Notes: a model not told the origin generated them from the letters alone. Counted from the first letter of the stretch, positions 44,846 through 58,109 are shown. The stretch: DNA of 64,000 bases from Hysterangium stoloniferum (GCA_015178975.1 WHVD01000109.1:124001-188000), one strand, 5' to 3'. A program made the numbers and translations.

Positions 44846-47800
44846 TTATAAAGAATTGAGAGGACCGGGTTTGTTCGGATAAGCTTGGTGAAACCCTAAA
44901 ACGATTTCTGAGGCATTACCGAGCTCTGTAGCTAGGATCCATGAAGTTTCTTCATCTGTACCTTCATAGCCAGCCCATTTGACCAAATAAAGTAATTTGC
45001 ATGAGCGTCGGCGATTGTCAATTTTTGAGTCTAGGATCTCTGATATCTTGAATTCGGGTTCTCCATCAATAATCACGGGTGGAGGTGGTGGTTGTATGCG
45101 ATCTGATATACTGTTAGGAACACAAGGTTCTAACATAGATACATGAAATACCGGGTGCACTGCATGCATGTTGTCGGGGAGCCGAAGTGTCCATGAAAGT
45201 GTGCCAGCTTGTGCTATAACTTCAAAAGGACCTAAATATTTTTCAGAGAGCTTCTTAGAAGGTCTAGTAGTTCGGAAAAACTCGGCTTTAATGAATACTC
45301 GATCTCCGATCTTGAAATCAGGAGGCAGAAGTCAGTTTTTATCCGCAGACCGTTGGTATCGTTCTTGGGCCATTGCGATAGTTTTATGAAGTTCTTGATG
45401 TAGCTCGTCAAGGTTGGTAACGAAGTCTTGAGCACGGGCGGATGCAAGATCGTGTTCCGGGTGGATTGCGATGTTGGGGTTGTAGCCTTTATTTGCGAAG
45501 AAAAAGGCGAAATGCCGGTAGTGGCATTTGGTGCGTTGTTATATGTGAATTCGGCTAGCGGTAGTAGTGATTTCCAATTGTCTTGTTGATAGTTGCAATA
45601 GACACGGATGTATTGTTCCAAGGTTTGATTCATGCGTTCGGTTTGTCCATCGCCTTCCGGGTGATAGCCTGAAGTGAAATGTAGCTTCATGTTTAGTGCT
45701 TTTCCGAGTGACCTAAAGAAGTGAGAAACAAACTCGGATCCGCAATCGGATGTGACATGCGATGGAACGCCATGCTTGGAAAATACGTGGGTGACGAATA
45801 ATTCAGCTAACTGTACAGATGTTATCGTGTCATATGTTGGAATGAAAATACTTTGCTTTGAGAGCTGATCCACAACAACTAGGATTGCTGTGTGACCTTC
45901 GGATGCCGGTAGGTGCTCGATAAAATCCATAGAAATCGAGTTCCAAGGTTTTTCCGGTATCAGTAATTGTTTGAGTAGGCCATATGGTTTGTGTCACTGT
46001 GATTTAGAGCGTAAACACGTAGTACAGGATTTACAATAGTGCTTAACAAAATCTCGGATGCCGGGCCATGTATATTCTCTTCTAATGAGTGAGAGGGTCT
46101 TATTGAGGCCAAAATGTCCCGAGATTGGGTGGTTGTGCTTATGTTGTAGGATTCGCAGCTGAAGGGTGTCAGAATCCGGTACATAAATGTGATTGTCAAG
46201 TCTAATGAAACCTTGTGAGTCTAATGACCATCGGGGTTGATCGGGGTCGGACGGGTTATCGAGGTGTGCTTTGGTGACTGGGTCTAATGGAATTGCCGAT
46301 AGTATATCTTGATGTAACTTTTCGGTATCCATAAGGATAACACTTCGCAAGACTGGATGAATGAGGTAAGTGGCTCGGATAGATGCAGACAGTTGTTCCG
46401 ATGAAAACATAGGCTTGAAATTATGCAGGTTAACTGTGGCGTAGTCGCTACTCCCCTCTTTAGAATAGACGTCCCATCGTCTAGTCATAGCGTCGGGTTT
46501 TCCACCAAGGCGGCCGGGACAGAAACGAATTACCATGTTGAAAGCAGAGAGGTATTCGGACCATCGAGCTTGTCGGCGGGTGAGAAGTTTTGTGGTTGAA
46601 AAGTAAACTAAATTTTTGTGGTCTGTAATAACATCTACTGGGTGGGCCGAGCCTTCCAACTAATGTCGCCATGTCTTGAAAGCTTCAAATATTGCGAGTA
46701 GTTCCTTATCGTGAATGTCATAGTTGAGTTCGGGTGCCGAAAATGTGCGAGACAGAAAAGCTACTGGGTGTACTTCACCATCGGTGTCCAGAATGGACAA
46801 TATTGCAGCAAGCGCATAGTCCGAAGCATCAGTTTCCACGATGAGTTGAACGTCGGGCTTCCAGTGCGACAAAATAGGGGCAGATGTAAATGCACTTTTC
46901 AATTCCTGGAATGCCGATCGGCATTCTTCAGAGAAATTCCACAGGGCGTCTTTACGAGTAAGACGAGTGAGTGGGACGGTAATTTTTGAGTAGTTGTGAA
47001 TGAAACGATGATAAAAATTGGCGAAGCCTAGAAAGGATTGAATATCCTTAACCTTCCGGGGTTCCGGCCAATCTTGAATGACTTGAATTTTAGAGTCGTC
47101 CATGCGGAGACCATCAGGTCTCATCATAAACCCTAAATATTCAACTGTGTCGACATCAAAAGAACATTTTTTACCATTCGCAAAAAGACCATGTTTTCAG
47201 AGTCTTCGGAGAACTTCACGAACGTGTCCGTCATGAAGTGTAGGATCTTCGGAGAATATGAGGATGTCGTCTAAATACACAATGACAAAGACGTCGAGGA
47301 GGTCGGAAAAGACGTCGTTGATAAAACGTTGAAAGACCGACAGAGCGTTGGTGAGGCCGAAAGGCATTACTAACCATTCAAAGGAGCCATAGCGAGTGTG
47401 AAAAGCCGTTTTCCATTCGTCGCCTTCAGCAATCTGAACCAAATGATAGGCATGCTTGAGATCTATCTTTGTATAGATTCGGGCCTTCCGAGGGGCATCG
47501 AGTAAATTGGAGATTAATGGTAATGGGTACTTGTCTTTTCGAGTGATCGCATTTAGTCCTCGAAAATCAACACAAAGTCGAAGGGAACCGTCTTTTTTCC
47601 GAACAAATAGGACGGGGGCTCCATAAGGAGACTTTGAGGGTCGGATAAAACCTATAGCCAAATGTTCGTCCAAGAAATCTCGGATAGCCGATAATTCGGA
47701 CTGCGAGAGAGGATAAACCGGGCCTAGGGGCGGATGTGAACCATCTTCAATATCAATTTTCAAATCGTAAGCCTGTGAGGGGCGAGTCGATCAGCTTTTT

Positions 47801-48545
47801 GTTTACTGAAGACATCTGCAAATTCTTGGTATTTTTTGGGAACACCTTCCAAATCTGCGATTGGTTCGGTCACCGGGGATGCAAAGCGACCGGTGACTTT
47901 GTCAACTTTAAGATTGACTGTAAATGCTCGGGAGCCATCCAACTTGATGGCTCTCGTAAGAGCTGCGGCATTTATTAGAGAGACGGGCGGCGGAGAGCTC
48001 GGATTTGCCACGGGGGCTGGAGGTGCTGTAGAGGCCATATTTGCCGAGACAGGCGGAAACGGACCAGTCGTAATGGGCGCCGACGGGGTTCAGAAATGGA
48101 TACTGCCCAATACCCAATCAATCAATGGATTGTAGTGGGTGAGCCAGTTATGTCCTAGAACCACGGAGCAGCTCGGGTCCAACTGTGTTACAAAAAACGT
48201 AACTGTCTGAAAGGTTCCACACGGGAACCAAAGTCGGAGTTCGCAGGCTTGCGAGATTACGGAGTTTGAGGTACCATCAAAGAGTCGGAGTGGAATTGGA
48301 TCTATTGTGTAGGTTTTTAACTGATTTTTTCTGGAAAAACTTGTATCTATAAAACAATGGGTTGAACCTGAATCTATGAGAGCTTGAAATGTGAGGCTCC
48401 CGAGAGGTTCCGAAGTAAGATTTATGAACAAGGAATTAGGATCATACAAGGCGGATGCGTTAAGGTGACAATTTTCTGGTGTGCGAGGAGATTCAACGCA
48501 ACTCTCCAAATGCACCGAATCCAGAGAGTTGCTTAATCTTTTTTC
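44846..48545 (-). pseudogene. gypsy-A pol (PR-RT-RH-IN-chromodomain), several stops
   Basis: Minus strand, in a -1 frame to gag. Protease ALIDSGSTHCFID (about 48390-48350); RT with [18 protein letters not shown] and intact YLDD; RNase H (VETDASDYALAA); integrase zinc finger with CTTCLRSK, core with MDF, SDCGSEF and the Glu of DGQTERMNQ; chromodomain at the C-terminus (ISEILDSK, VKWAGYEG). Breaks: TGA at 48090-48092, frameshift near 47770, TGA at 47197-47199, TAG at 46660-46662, TGA at 45994-45996, frameshift near 45500, TGA near 45332. Four TGA codons stand where relatives have Arg or where CGA fits. Not functional. Confidence 0.92.
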
Positions 48546-49849
48546 GACTCGACAGCCGGCTTGGCCGGTTGTGAGGTCGTGGCCGTATTAGCCGATCGGG
48601 CTTTTGTGGCTTTTGGGCAAGCAGCAACTCGGTGTCCGGGATCTGCGCACAACAAACAAAGGTTGTTGTCCATTCGGCATTGCTTTTCCTGTGGTAGGAG
48701 CTTGCCATCGGAGCCGAGTTTGCCAGTTAAGTCGGGTTTGTCTTTGTCTTGAGACTTATTCGACTGTTTTCCCTTGCCTTTTTTGTCGTTAGCCCCTTTG
48801 TTTTCGGACTTCTTATCGGAGGTCGAGTTGCCATTGTTGTTGGTGTTTTGATTACCAGACTTGTTGGCGTTCTTATTGTCCGATGATTTTTTGTCTGAAG
48901 GGTGTTCGCGACTAATTTCCGAACATCGTTCCCAGTATCAGGCATCTGCGTTTTGGGCTTTCAGATGCATGAGAGAGAGGGTCTTCGGCTTGCCGGTCTC
49001 TCCTTTGGAGACTTCGTCTTTGAGGCGAGACGGAAGGCCGGAGTAAAACTGATAACGGAGGGCCGAATTGCCCCAGTCGCAATGCGTGGCGAGGTTGTTG
49101 AACTGGATGATGTAATCGGTGATGCGCTGAGTGTCTTTCATTTTGAGATTAGAAAGTGCGGTTTCGGCATCGCCGGTTTGGTCGTAGGGACTGAAGTTGG
49201 TTTTGAGTTCCTCGACAAAGGCATCCCAATCGTAAAGCCAATCGGGGTCTTCGGAGGTGAGGCCAGAGAATGCGGGTTCAAACCAGGCTGCTGTGGAATC
49301 CTTAAGGTATGAGAGTGCAAAGTTTACCTTTCGGTCATCCGTTGCAAATGCAGCCGGGTGGTCCCGAAAGTTGAATCAACATTGCATAAGAAATGTCGGC
49401 AATTTCTTCGGGTTTGAGCCAGTGAATGGCTCGGGTTTGTTGACTCGGGTTTGCCCAGGTTCCTTTTCCTTGATATTGCTTTTAAGGAATTCGTTAAGGG
49501 ATCCTAGAGTACCTGAAAACAATTCCCATGTTTCTTCAGGGTTGAGAGCCGGTTTCTTTTTTGCAGACTTCTTGGAGCCACTAGCCTGAGGTTGGTCGCC
49601 ATCCTCGGGTTCGTGTTCCGAAACTGGTTGATTGTTAATCTCCTCAGTTGCTTCGGGATCGGTTGCTTCAGTTACTTCTTCAGCATCGCCGGTAATCTCC
49701 ACAAAGTGAGATTCTTCGGAGGTTTCTGGTAGCGGAGTTCTCTGAGTAGCTCGGGCTGTATACAGAAAAGGAGACTTGAGAGTGGAAGATTCTGCTTCGC
49801 CGCTAGGCTTGGCATTTCTTCTCAGAGGCATGATTAACGGAAAATGCAA
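48533..49849 (-). pseudogene. gypsy-A gag, two in-frame stops
   Basis: Frame from ATG 49849 (or 49822, MPLRRNAKPSG) to TAA at 48533-48535, about 438 codons. It has an acidic N-terminal region, a capsid-like part (KINYALSYL-type region, YDWDAFVEEL, ALRYQFYSGLPSRLKDE), a lysine/asparagine-rich linker and one CCHC knuckle (CLLCADPGHRVAAC). TGA codons at 49376-49378 and 48938-48940 break it; the second replaces an expected Arg codon. At the end an A6G run (48544-48538) lies just before the gag stop, where the pol frame (-1) is open. Confidence 0.85.
48538..48544 (-). other. candidate -1 frameshift run A6G at gag end
   Basis: AAAAAAG followed by ATTAA, the gag stop. Pol is open in the -1 frame across this spot. 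The codon phase is not the textbook X-XXY-YYZ phase, so the mechanism is uncertain. Confidence 0.4.
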
Positions 49850-49868
49850 GTGTGAAATCAGAATATAC

Positions 49869-50590
49869 TGTTAAGAACTGAAAACTGACTAATGTTGGTG
49901 GCCGACAGGGACCGATCAGAAGGACTTGGCTTCAGCTTATGTGCTGTGCCCTCGCAAATATCTGTAGGGTGTCCTTAAATTTCGGGCGGGCGAAGACTAA
50001 TCCTAATGAGTACCTTTCGGCGTGATACCGATCGGAATCGAAGGACAAGTCAAGCATCAGGCCAAGGGGTCGGGGCCGGGAGTGGGCGAGTGCACGCGAA
50101 GGTGGATGGGGGGATTCTTAGTATGAGACTGATACAGGCGTATGAGGGTATTCTGAGTCGATATTCTGATTGCCTAGTGACTACAACTACAGCGGGTTCA
50201 TATACAAGTAACAGGTGTCTGGAAAATACTAATGGGGAGAAGGGCGGAACATGGTATTAACAATAAGCTTGACTAGGAACAGGAAGTTTATGATTAGTTC
50301 GGAGGCCGATGATAACCGAGAGCGGGATTACGATAAAAGGAAATAGTTCAAGGACTACAAATATAGATAGACATATGTGAAACATAAGATTGAACAGATC
50401 AACATAATAAAGGGGACGTATCAAAGTTTGACCAGACAATACGAGTTATTTTGACGTGGGCGTAAACGGAGTTTGATCTTCAAGAAAACATTCGTCAGCT
50501 TCGGGGCCGATGGTTTCCGAGATGGTGACTTGAAACATTGACAAGTGGCGATAACCTCGGGACCGATAGGGTTGCAACACGGTCGTAACA
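49869..50590 (-). repeat. gypsy-A 5' LTR
   Basis: 722 bp, same ends as the 3' LTR. The DNA right after it on the element strand (GTATATTCTGATTTCACAC) does not match a tRNA end that I can name, so the primer is unknown. Confidence 0.92.
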
Positions 50591-51208
50591 TTGAGAGAGA
50601 TAGATGCGCCGGAGCCCATGGGCTCCGACTAGTGTGAGCAGTGTGAATCAAGTAGGGTTTTAAAGTGGAAAATGTTATTAGATTACTGGGGGGAATCTAA
50701 GCTAATTTTCTGACTGGATTGTATGTACAACATCTGCCAGTTTATATAGACCATGGAGTGAATGACATACCAAATCCAGTAATGATGAAATGAAACTAAC
50801 AAAACATAAAATGGGAATGATAAACACCAAGTTTGGTGTTAGGAATGGGACGGAACGGAGCGGAGTCCGAATCGTGACAAAGCATAAGCCATAACGGGAA
50901 GTGGAGTGGGAGTGGAGTTCAAATCGTGACAGGTCATTTGACTAAAACGGGAATGGGGCTCAGTTAGAGTGGTGATGGGATTCTGAGCGGGGTCCGGTGA
51001 CTGATGCGTGGGACAAAGATGGACATAGACAGAGATGGAGTCCGGGGGAAGTCCGGTGACTGATATGTGTCGTAATGAGGTCAAACGAGTCTTGTTGTAC
51101 GGAGTCTGGGTGGGAAATCCTATAAACAGACATTTGGTGCATGTGGGGCATGGGGGCATACGGGTTAGTGCCTGGAGTCCAGTGGGATTGTCCAGTCGTA
51201 ACAATTAC

Positions 51209-52505
51209 ATCAAATTCTTACCCACCCTGTCACCCATCCTTGTCCATCAATATTACAAATTCTCCAAATGCTGTCATAACAACCAGTTACACACCAAATA
51301 GTTTCATGACTCACAACACATTGAATGTCCCTAGGCAAGTATACCCAATTCTTATGTCAAAACTCTCCTGCACCTGGCCACAATCACACCCTTGCCCCAG
51401 GCTCTTCCAGGTGGGCCTGTGCTGAACAGCCCAGATGAGAGACTATGCATTGTGAAATGGCAAGCACTGTTTGGTAAGTTCACTGCAGATAAAATTCAAG
51501 CACATCACTGGGATTAGAACTTGGGTTGGCTTCTACACTATGCCTTTTCAAAACTCCAAATGTATGATGATGCATGGACAGAATGGGTTGTCAGAATTAA
51601 TGGTTGCCTGCCAGTTCATGTGCTTTATGAGAATTTCTCAAAACTGGCATGGCATAGAAGTATGAATGGGGTAATGACAGAAGCTGGGAGGCATCGAAAG
51701 CTGATATCTGTGATTGAGAAACTGGCTAATAAGCCACAGTGGAGTATTCCCAAGGCCCTCGAGTTCTTGAAGATAGCATATGGATAACAATTTTCTACAC
51801 CAGGCACATTGGGAAGGTATCTAAGCAAGGGTAGTGGAGCCAATACTGATCTTGTGTTTGCTGCCACTGTGACATTTAAAAAATCATAATAATGATAATA
51901 CTAATATTTTTTTTTCATATTCATTCTCTCCTAGAGGTTCCATCATGCTTATCTTTCAATGTAATAATTCGGATTCACACAGATCCAGTCTAATAGACCT
52001 TTCAAATATGAGCTAGATTGCAAGTGTGTCTCAGGAAACACAATGATGCTGTGAGCCCCTATCCTGATTTTGGACTTTTCATTTTCTCTTTTTACTTCAC
52101 CCACATCACAGTTCAATCTTATTATGGCAATTCAAGACTTTTGGGAGGTATGCCAGTTTTTATCTAAGGTAGGGGCAATGCAAATCCAGCAATATGGGCG
52201 CCTATGTCACATGACATGCCAAATGTGCCTTCAGAAAGAAAAGATTTTTTTAAAGGAGCAAGGCTAGGAAATACTGTATGACAAACATTTTCTAAAATTA
52301 AAAGAGATCAGGATTGGCCTTCCTCAAACATTCTGAGGATATTATCTGGCGGAATTCAATATCCATGGTATTTTCTGTTTGCCCACACAGCTTGTGTACC
52401 ATTGAGTCCTTTAATATAAGCATTTATAAATCTGGCTGATCAGTTTGCAAAGCTGAAAAGAAATACAAATGAAATTGTGAATGATTAAAAGGCTAAATGT
52501 GTTAC
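51209..52505. other. repeat-like DNA, unknown short ORF
   Basis: An 88-codon plus-strand ORF at 51521-51787 (LQMYDDAWTEWVVRINGCL) is open and looks protein-like, but I do not recognise it. It is probably the remnant of a transposon gene, since it lies between mobile elements. Confidence 0.35.
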
Positions 52506-54829
52506 TTACTGTTGGATTTGAAGAAATGGCACTTTATCAAGACAACTAATGACATTTGCTTCCATTTCTTCTATGTTCTTTGTGGGGATAGCAGCATGAT
52601 ATATTCTTTTTGCAGCACCCCAGTATTGCTCTATAGAATTCAGCCCACAGTGAAATTTAGGATAAAAATCACAGATATGGCCACACTGTGTGATATACTC
52701 CTCTAGTTGAGATTTTTGAAGCACAAAGTCTGGCTCAGTAAAAAGGAGCTGCCTGCAACAGCAATCAATCTTTCCAGATTCACACTTGAATCCTTCACAT
52801 TGTGCATTGAGTCCATCCTTGGGCCATTTGCCACATTCCTTGATAATTTGTTCCATGCCCTTGAACCAACCAGGCATTATTGGATGCTCTGGAAAATAGA
52901 AATCTTGAGAAGATTTATCTGGAAATTGGCCTGGATGCATTTTTGGCCCATTTTTATGATGTGTCCAACCTGCACAGGAATGCTTGGGCATTTTTCATGC
53001 TGAGAGAACATTTAAAGCCCTTTTCTGGTGACTGGGTGCATTGTCAAACAAGAAGAGACCCATTGCATAGCCTTTGGTGTTCCCCTCAAATATATTAATA
53101 GCTTTATCAACCTGTTGGATAAGATCTTCAGCTGAGAAATATCCATCTCGGTTTTTCCCAGCTTTGAAGATAACATGAACTTCCCTGTCATATTATCAGA
53201 GAAATACCATACTGTAACATCCTAAGAAGACTTACTAATCTCCATCCTTCAATTGGCCCCATTCAGGTGTTAGAAAATCAGAGACCATTAATGATACACC
53301 TTCACCCTTTGGTTCAGGGATAGCCTTCTGATTTGAATGAATCCATTTAGTTTTTCTACAATCATTAGCATGGAAAGTAGACTCATCATGAGTCACTGCT
53401 ATAATCCTAAATTGTCCACCAGATACTGGGTAGCCTTTTGGCTCTATTGGATTTCCATCATTGTCAAAGGTAACCATTTGCTTTGAATATTCTTGCTACC
53501 GCTCTAAGAATGCTTTGCAGTAGAGAACAACATCATCCCACACATGACCATCAATGTACATTCCATTTGATTTCTTGCCATACAGTATCTCCAGCCCATC
53601 TTCTGCAACAACCAGTTTCGAGCAGGGCAACTTATTTCTTCTGATGAGAAAAAATCAACAATGTCTTGAGCATTAATAATGCCATCTTTTCCTTTTTCAA
53701 GAAGATGAAGTTGAATTAATTGACAAAAATCTTCATCTTGGAGAAGTGATTGGGATCTTCCATAATGATGTTGGTAGATTGCCTGTTGTCAGATATTGTT
53801 GAATCCAAGTTCAGATTCTTCTTGCATGATAAACACTATGACCAGCAGCCTTGGCAGCAAGAAATGAAGCTTCCCTCCATCCATAGGACAGGGTAGAATC
53901 CAAATACAAGTTTAATGTGCCCACCATGGCTCCCAGTCAAGCTTTGAGAAAGACATCTACTTTTGGATCTTTATCCTTCACTGTTAACTTTGCACAGGCC
54001 TGCTGCAATGCTGGAAAATCACAATAATCCATAGAGCCAACTGCAATATCTGATGATGATTCAATGCTGTAATCACCATATGAGCAAAGCATGTCCTGAA
54101 GTTTCTCATGCATTGTCAATGTGGCTTTCTGGCTCTGTTTGACAGAAGGTCCTTGAATTAGTTCCTGATCACTGTTTCCAACAGTACTACTTTCTGCCTC
54201 TTTATCCACCATCTCCTCTTCTTGGATTTCATTCATCAAATCCATTTCTTCAATGTGGAGATCCTACTCATTGGTTCTTAGGAGTGACTTTAGAATGATA
54301 CCTCTATTTCTGCTCCATCAGGCCCAGGTTCCTTGTCTGGTGAATATGAAAGTGAAACATCTCTACAGTTCTTTTTCTTGAAATGATCTGTGATGAATTT
54401 TTGTTTTCCCTCCTGTACAATCTTCTGCCTCTTTGCAGCATATCTGGCCATGGATCTTTTGGAATTGCCAGTATAAAACCTTGGCCTCTTGGTCTTGGCC
54501 CTCTTCTGCTTCTCCTCTTCTTGTGCAGCTCTCTGTGCATCCTGAAGAGTTTGAATGAATGTTAAGAGATCCACTTCATTCTCAATTTCTGCCTCCTCTT
54601 CCTCTTCTTCTTCTTCTTTCAAATATGATTCATTTGCTTCATCATCCTCCCCCTCCCCCTCCCCCTTTCCCTCCTCCACCTGCTCATTAACTGTCAAACT
54701 CATATCAGGTTCAGAATTAAATCCACTATCAATACCACCATCCCCTTCTGATTGATCTTCCAGACCTTCCTGCAATCTTTTTGTTTTGATGTGCAGAGGT
54801 TCATTGTGCTTACAGTATTTATACCACAA
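52506..54829 (-). pseudogene. DDE transposase relic (THDESTF family of Agaricomycetes)
   Basis: Minus-strand pieces in order. N-terminal acidic region and basic patch (YTGNSKRSMARYAAKRQK, 54829-54290); linker (54245-53937); DDE part with VTHDESTFHANDCRKTKWIH (53477-53235), the first catalytic Asp; C-terminal part with CDFYPKFHCGLNSIEQYWG (52991-52506), holding the last acidic residue region. Frame breaks separate the pieces and a Gly stands where Glu is usual in HCELN. This family of large fungal DDE transposases recurs in mushroom genomes. No TIR was found. Confidence 0.65.
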
Positions 54830-57005
54830 TTGAGGTTATTAATCCTGGCCTTATGAGTCCTAGACTCTTCCCATTGATAACCCTTTTAAGGGTGCTAAAG
54901 TAAACATATTAGATATTTAAATGTGAAGTACAAGACAAAATACACCTTAATATCAATTGAAACTGGTTTTTGTTGAATTTTTGACTGAGTTGTCAGCACT
55001 TACTAATATTTGGGTGCTTACTAGATCACATGACCTCCCAAATCCTCTCTTCGAAAATAGAAAATACTGGTATTTGCAAGAGAACACCAAAAAAAAATAT
55101 TAGAAAAAATTATTTTTTTGAAGAATATCTTTTTAACTAAATTATTTTTTTAGAAATGTAGTTCCTAGCAATAATACTTAATATATCCTTAAACACTTCC
55201 TAGGAGTCATATTTAATTTATATATATATATTTTGCTGTTGCTAAAAGGGATAGAAGTTTGAATGGCAGTTGCTTATGTAAAGGCCTGCCTTACATGTAC
55301 ATAATGTCATACCATAGCCTGGCTGGGAAATCAATGAAAGAATTAGGTATCAAATATATTCTACTTGTCTATCAGCAATATCAGGATAGTTAATTCAATG
55401 TTATGATTTTTGTACCCACATTCTGATAATGAGAAGTGCATTAAAACTGTTGGAATGTTGGTTCAATGTTATGATTTTTGTACCACACTCTGATAATGAG
55501 AGGTGCATTAAAACTATTGAAATCAGTTTTCGAAGTTCATAAGAATCATAAGCAAAGATGAATATAATTTCCATTTGACCTCTGTGTCCCATAGGAGGCA
55601 AATAGATAGTGTCATTACAAAAAAACTATACTACTTATGTATATACACTGTGAGAACAATAGTGTGGTAACACAGTGAAAATCAAAAGAACAATGGGGCC
55701 AGTGTAGCACCTTGTGCATGCTCACACAGCCCTATATTCTAACACACTCTTTCAAGCACAACCAGGTGCCCAAAGCACTCCCTGAAATATAGAAGTCTTT
55801 CAATTAAAAGCAATTGAAAAGAAAAATTTACTCCCTCAACCAAATAAGTCTTGAAGTCTTCAATTTTCTAGCTCCAGCATGGCAACCAGAATATAATGCC
55901 AAGTGGAAAATGCGAAGATGAGTGGAAAACATGGTGATAATGAAAAGAAATGCCTTGGAAATGTTGGAGGAATGGGCAATAGTAGTGAAACACAGTGGCA
56001 TTGGTGGAAAGATGTGGCAGCAGTGCAAAATGCAGTGAGAAAATGCAGTGGTGACAACAGCCAGTAAATCAGCATGGAAATGGTGATAGTGATAATCCAA
56101 AACATGGGTGATGGTGTGTGACAATTTGGGGGCAACAGTTAAAGGGCATGGGCATCAAATTTCAACATTGAAAGGAAAACTGTGGGGGTGTGGTACACCA
56201 GCACACCAATTTTCCACATTCAAAATCCCTGAAATATCTCTAAACAGTTTGAGGTTGGTATCATAAAGTCATTATGTTATTATATGTAATAAAGTGTAAT
56301 TTACTCACATTTCAACCTTTCCTGATGTTCTTGAATAAAATTGGCAGCATTCTGACATATGTGCGCAGTAGAAATCCTAGAAGTTACAAGATGTCTATTT
56401 GCACCAACACTAGATACAGTGACCTTTGAAGAGAGCCTCAATTTGTGCTTCTTGCCCATGAAATGATAGGAAAGTAAAGCCCAGGAATGAAATGGCAGCA
56501 GATGGTGAGAGAATAAGTGCAAGATACTAGATACAAGAATATAAACTCAGTATTTGCATGCAGTATGCCAAATAGCTAAATTGGTTACCTAGATACAAGA
56601 ATATAAACTAGGTAATGAAAGTAAGTAATAGACTTAGATAAAGGAAATGATAACTATCTCACCTCAGTATTTGCATGCAGTATGCCAAATAGCTGAGGTG
56701 ATGCTAACTAGGATGGTTTGTATTTAAGCTATCTAAGAACAAAAGAAAAGTGGTAACAATAACGCAATTGTACAGAATATACTAGAAATGTTTCATCTAA
56801 CAAAGGAAATAGTGGAACAATGGAACAGCACGTCTTTTGTCTGCAGTGTGGCCATGTGGCTGCGCACAAAGGGACTATTGCATGCTTACTAATCCAACAG
56901 ATGGGGGACAGGCAAAGTATGGAGATGCATTATGTCAGCTATGTACAGTTGTGTATGTGACAATTAGAGATTTGGGTTTACACATAGAGCATTGCAAGCA
57001 AAGGG
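54830..57005. other. gene-free AT-rich DNA with short duplications
   Basis: A 66-68-bp tandem duplication lies at about 55399-55530 (TGTTATGATTTTTGTACC, then TGATAATGAGA). At 56525-56700 the units TAGATACAAGAATATAAACT and CAGTATTTGCATGCAGTATG each occur twice. No coding region supported. Confidence 0.55.
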
Positions 57006-57109
57006 TTGTTGAACACAAGCCTGGTTTTTCAATGGATCACCTCCCCCATGGCATTCCATTAGACATGGAATACTGGTTTTCCTTTATGGATTTTGGTACC
57101 AGTGGGGAC

Positions 57110-57950
57110 TTCAGAGCTCATACACCTCCATGTCCTGTAAGGACTGAAGTTTTTCCTGGTAACTAGTATGCCAGGCTTCTCCATGGGGGGAATTACAAGC
57201 CTCTTCCCATGTGAGGGGGCCTGCCTCATAGGGCGCAGATCCATCACCATTGTTCCCATTGTGCATGAACACATGCTGCACTTGCAATTGAGTCTTGAAA
57301 AGCTGTTTCAAGCCGAGAGGGAACATCAGGAATGTGTGTAGCAAGATGGGAAGAATGGCGAGTGTCATACCCAGTTGGGAGAAGAACTGGATCAGCAACA
57401 ATAGACTCAGTACTGATAGGAGTAGCATCAGGCTGTGTTGGTGCAAGAGGCAAAATTGGTTGAGATGCAGTGATCCTGGAGTCAGGATCATCAATGGGAG
57501 ATGGTAAAGTGGTCACAGGCAATGTGGGATTGGTTACAAGTAGTGGGTACTTGGGGGAGTTGGAGGGAGGCAAGTGAGGATGGCCTTCATGACTTTAAAG
57601 GAATTTAACATGGTAAGAGACATAGATCTGGTTAGATTTGTGGTCATAGCAACAATAATTTTTCATATTGATCTCATATCCAAGAAGGATGCATTATATA
57701 GAGCACTCATAAATTTTGGGATTATGTTTACTAAGGATGAGGACAAATGCATGGCACCCAGCCTCCTGCAAGTAAGAGAGATCTGGAGTGCAGCCATGCC
57801 AGAGTCCCCAAGGAGTCTTGCCATGCAGTTGGTGTGTTGTTGTTTTGCATGTACATATACAGCAGTCAAGTAGAACTCCTCCCAAAACTGGAGAGGCAAA
57901 CCTGCATGCATGGTATGGGCCTTGCCCATTAGTATCCAGTGCAGGCATTC
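57110..57950 (-). pseudogene. copia integrase C-part and RT start
   Basis: Pieces in several frames: MHAGLPLQFWEEFYLTAVY (integrase end of catalytic core, about 57905), KYP/LGYE and SYHVKF segments, then a Pro-rich linker (57573-57244), and GPLTWEEACNSPHGEAWHTS with YQEKLQSLQDMEVYEL (57220-57115), the standard start of copia RT. Several frameshifts. Confidence 0.7.
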
Positions 57951-58109
57951 AACACAACTTATGTATATGTGCAGAAGTATGAGGTGCAGTAAACTGATGC
58001 ATGGTGTCTTGAGATTCCAACCACTGCCTCATTTGATTAGTTTTCAATTCCCCATTGTCTGCCCTATAAATACCAATTTTCAGACCAGTCTCCACCTCAC
58101 AGGTAAGCT

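Larger units (their letters stand above)
42540..50590 (-). mobile_element. complete Ty3/gypsy element, family A (8051 bp)
   Basis: Two 722-bp LTRs, a perfect 5-bp duplication TTGAG (42535-42539 and 50591-50595), gag, pol and a 1.6-kb 3' region with an antisense gene. The LTRs differ at about 25 positions by eye, some 96-97% identity, of which about 23 are transitions, mostly CpG to TpG/CpA. So the insertion is not recent and has been mutated by CpG decay. Confidence 0.93.
42335..51203 (-). mobile_element. solo LTR family B split by gypsy-A insertion
   Basis: LTR-B halves lie at 42335-42539 and 50596-51203 (together 813 bp). They start TGTTAGGATAC, end CAGTCGTAACA, and are flanked by the duplication ATTAC (42330-42334 and 51204-51208). 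The break carries the gypsy-A element with its own duplication TTGAG. Joined, the halves parallel the whole LTR-B at 16252-17053, inverted. No internal LTR-B retroelement remains, so it was already solo when hit, or half of a lost element. Confidence 0.88.

Noticed and set aside
42540-50590. CRISPR-like direct repeats at the two ends
   Set aside because: These are 722-bp LTRs with a retroelement between them, in a eukaryotic context.
54580-54680. Plus-strand Ser-rich ORF (SSSSSSSFKYDSFASSSS)
   Set aside because: Shadow of the Glu-rich coding run of the DDE transposase on the minus strand.
55185-56170. Minus-strand ORFs of 90-100 codons as genes
   Set aside because: Overlapping frames of similar length with no domain, rich in His, Thr and Phe as expected from biased composition.
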